This document shows positions 61,086-64,000 of a stretch of 64,000 nucleotides of DNA, one piece after another. Origin of the DNA: Phallus indusiatus (taxonomy: Eukaryota; Basidiomycota; Agaricomycetes; Phallales; Phallaceae); assembly GCA_027605045.1 (NCBI GenBank), contig JAQFWX010000019.1:186001-250000 (forward strand). Direction: 5' to 3'. Below the pieces are notes generated by a model that saw only the letters and a list, made by a program, of their open reading frames with translations, ran no database searches and was not told where the DNA came from. The position numbers were made by a program, and so were the translations under genes. Numbering within the stretch: the stretch's first letter is position 1; every line of letters begins with the position of its first letter.

Positions 61086-61180
61086 GACGCTTTGCCGCAG
61101 TGGTTACCGGGTTTGCCTGCTATTTGCTTTAGCTAAGCAAATGTGCTTTGCACACGTGAGTTCGAATCTCACAGGCGTCG
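61086..61180 (+). tRNA. tRNA-Ser (anticodon GCT) with a 13-nt intron
   Basis: Acceptor stem GACGCTT/AGGCGTC (one G-T pair) and discriminator G, the serine identity base. D-arm CCG...CGG around AGTGGTTA. Anticodon stem TTTGC/GCAAA, anticodon GCT at 61119-61121, intron TTTGCTTTAGCTA at 61123-61135 after position 37. Long variable arm GTGC-TTT-GCAC typical of type II tRNAs. T-arm GTGAG-TTCGAAT-CTCAC. The mature length is 82 nt before CCA. The intron border may shift by one base. It lies between CDC23 and the glucoamylase gene. Confidence 0.95.
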
Positions 61181-61182
61181 TG

Positions 61183-61190
61183 TTTTTTTT
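61183..61190 (+). terminator. RNA polymerase III terminator of tRNA-Ser
   Basis: Run of eight T residues two bases after the tRNA 3' end. Confidence 0.85.
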
Positions 61191-61361
61191 GCCTTACTCT
61201 GTATCTGCTAAGCCAAATCAACTATGCGGCTTACATGTTAGTCACCCTTTGACATTTTCTAGCGTTCAAACGACAATAGCCTCTTGAAAAATAGAATTTG
61301 AGGATCACGATGTGTTCGAGGTAACTCAGGTAAATTAACAACAAATGATGGATCATCATGA

Positions 61362-63674
<2,313 letters not shown>

Positions 63675-64000
63675 TTCGGGGTGGAAATTCAAGAAAAACG
63701 TCTTCCATTTCCACATTATGTACTCCATAAATTCAGACAAATAGGCCATGTGAATGTCCTATGAGCTATGGAACCACGTGAAAGATTTCCAGCAAAAGGT
63801 AATGTGGTCACTAGGGTCATATCAACTTTAATTATGTAAAGCTTCGGTTCTCCCGAGACTCTGCAGCTTTCAGCTCCGCTACATTTAATCCTTCATCGTG
63901 ACCTCCACCGGAAAACATATATTTTTCATACTGTGCGTGCGTCTTTATGCGTTTTCAATCTGAATACGAATGAATACCTCCAAAGGTAACCGGATGCTTT
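63675..64000 (-). promoter_or_regulatory. 5' flank of the glucoamylase gene
   Basis: No coding signal to the right edge. Contains no clear TATA at usual spacing; specific regulator sites could not be assigned. Confidence 0.35.

Overview
The window is nuclear DNA of a mushroom-forming basidiomycete (Agaricomycetes). Nearly every gene is split by introns of about 45-70 nt. Several families are typical of that class: tandem F-box-like proteins, basidiomycete single-pass membrane proteins with a Ser-rich tail, a relic of the agaricomycete trypsin-like peptidase family, and fungal O-methyltransferases. There is no operon logic. Housekeeping genes sit on both strands beside small, fast-evolving accessory blocks.

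Layout. 1-12 kb: ADA2 (cut by the left edge, minus), a sparse region, a two-finger C2H2 protein (minus), NOG1 (plus) and a cytosolic-type aminopeptidase P (minus). 14.2-15.7 kb: the kinetochore gene DSN1/MIS13. 16.1-25.2 kb: four tandem F-box-like paralogues, all plus strand. 26-32.3 kb: an A1 aspartic peptidase and a PTR2-type oligopeptide transporter. 32.5-39.8 kb: a CDC1/TED1/PGAP5-type metallophosphoesterase (minus), a CoA-binding-fold protein (minus) and cytosolic/mitochondrial alanyl-tRNA synthetase (plus). 39.7-41.5 kb: a frameshifted trypsin-like peptidase relic lying between two copies of the 3' end of the alanyl-tRNA synthetase gene. 42.9-50.6 kb: a membrane protein, the eIF5-mimic protein 5MP/BZW, a small uncharacterised protein and an S33 proline-iminopeptidase-like hydrolase. 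51-57.4 kb: two tandem O-methyltransferase paralogues. 58.5-63.7 kb: APC/C subunit CDC23 (minus), a tRNA-Ser(GCU) with a 13-nt intron, and a GH15 glucoamylase with a CBM20 starch-binding domain (minus).

The most informative locus is the F-box cluster. All four copies descend from a two-exon ancestor with a short first exon ending in phase 2. In copy 4 that exon is cut by a 1,382-bp non-autonomous hAT-type element with near-perfect terminal inverted repeats, subterminal arrays of CGTATACGG-like words and a perfect 8-bp target duplication (GGCTTATC). Removing the element and one target copy restores the frame exactly. In copy 3 the same exon is broken by a frameshift. Both damaged copies, and intact copy 2, have an in-frame ATG inside the former intron that can restart translation upstream of the F-box.

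Other points: three introns need GC-AG splicing to keep conserved motifs in frame (ALA1, the CDC1-like gene, DSN1). ALA1 has an in-frame upstream ATG that adds a mitochondrial-type presequence. A tRNA-like box A/box B module is nested in the hAT element. All product names come from reading motifs and overall fit to family; no database search was run.
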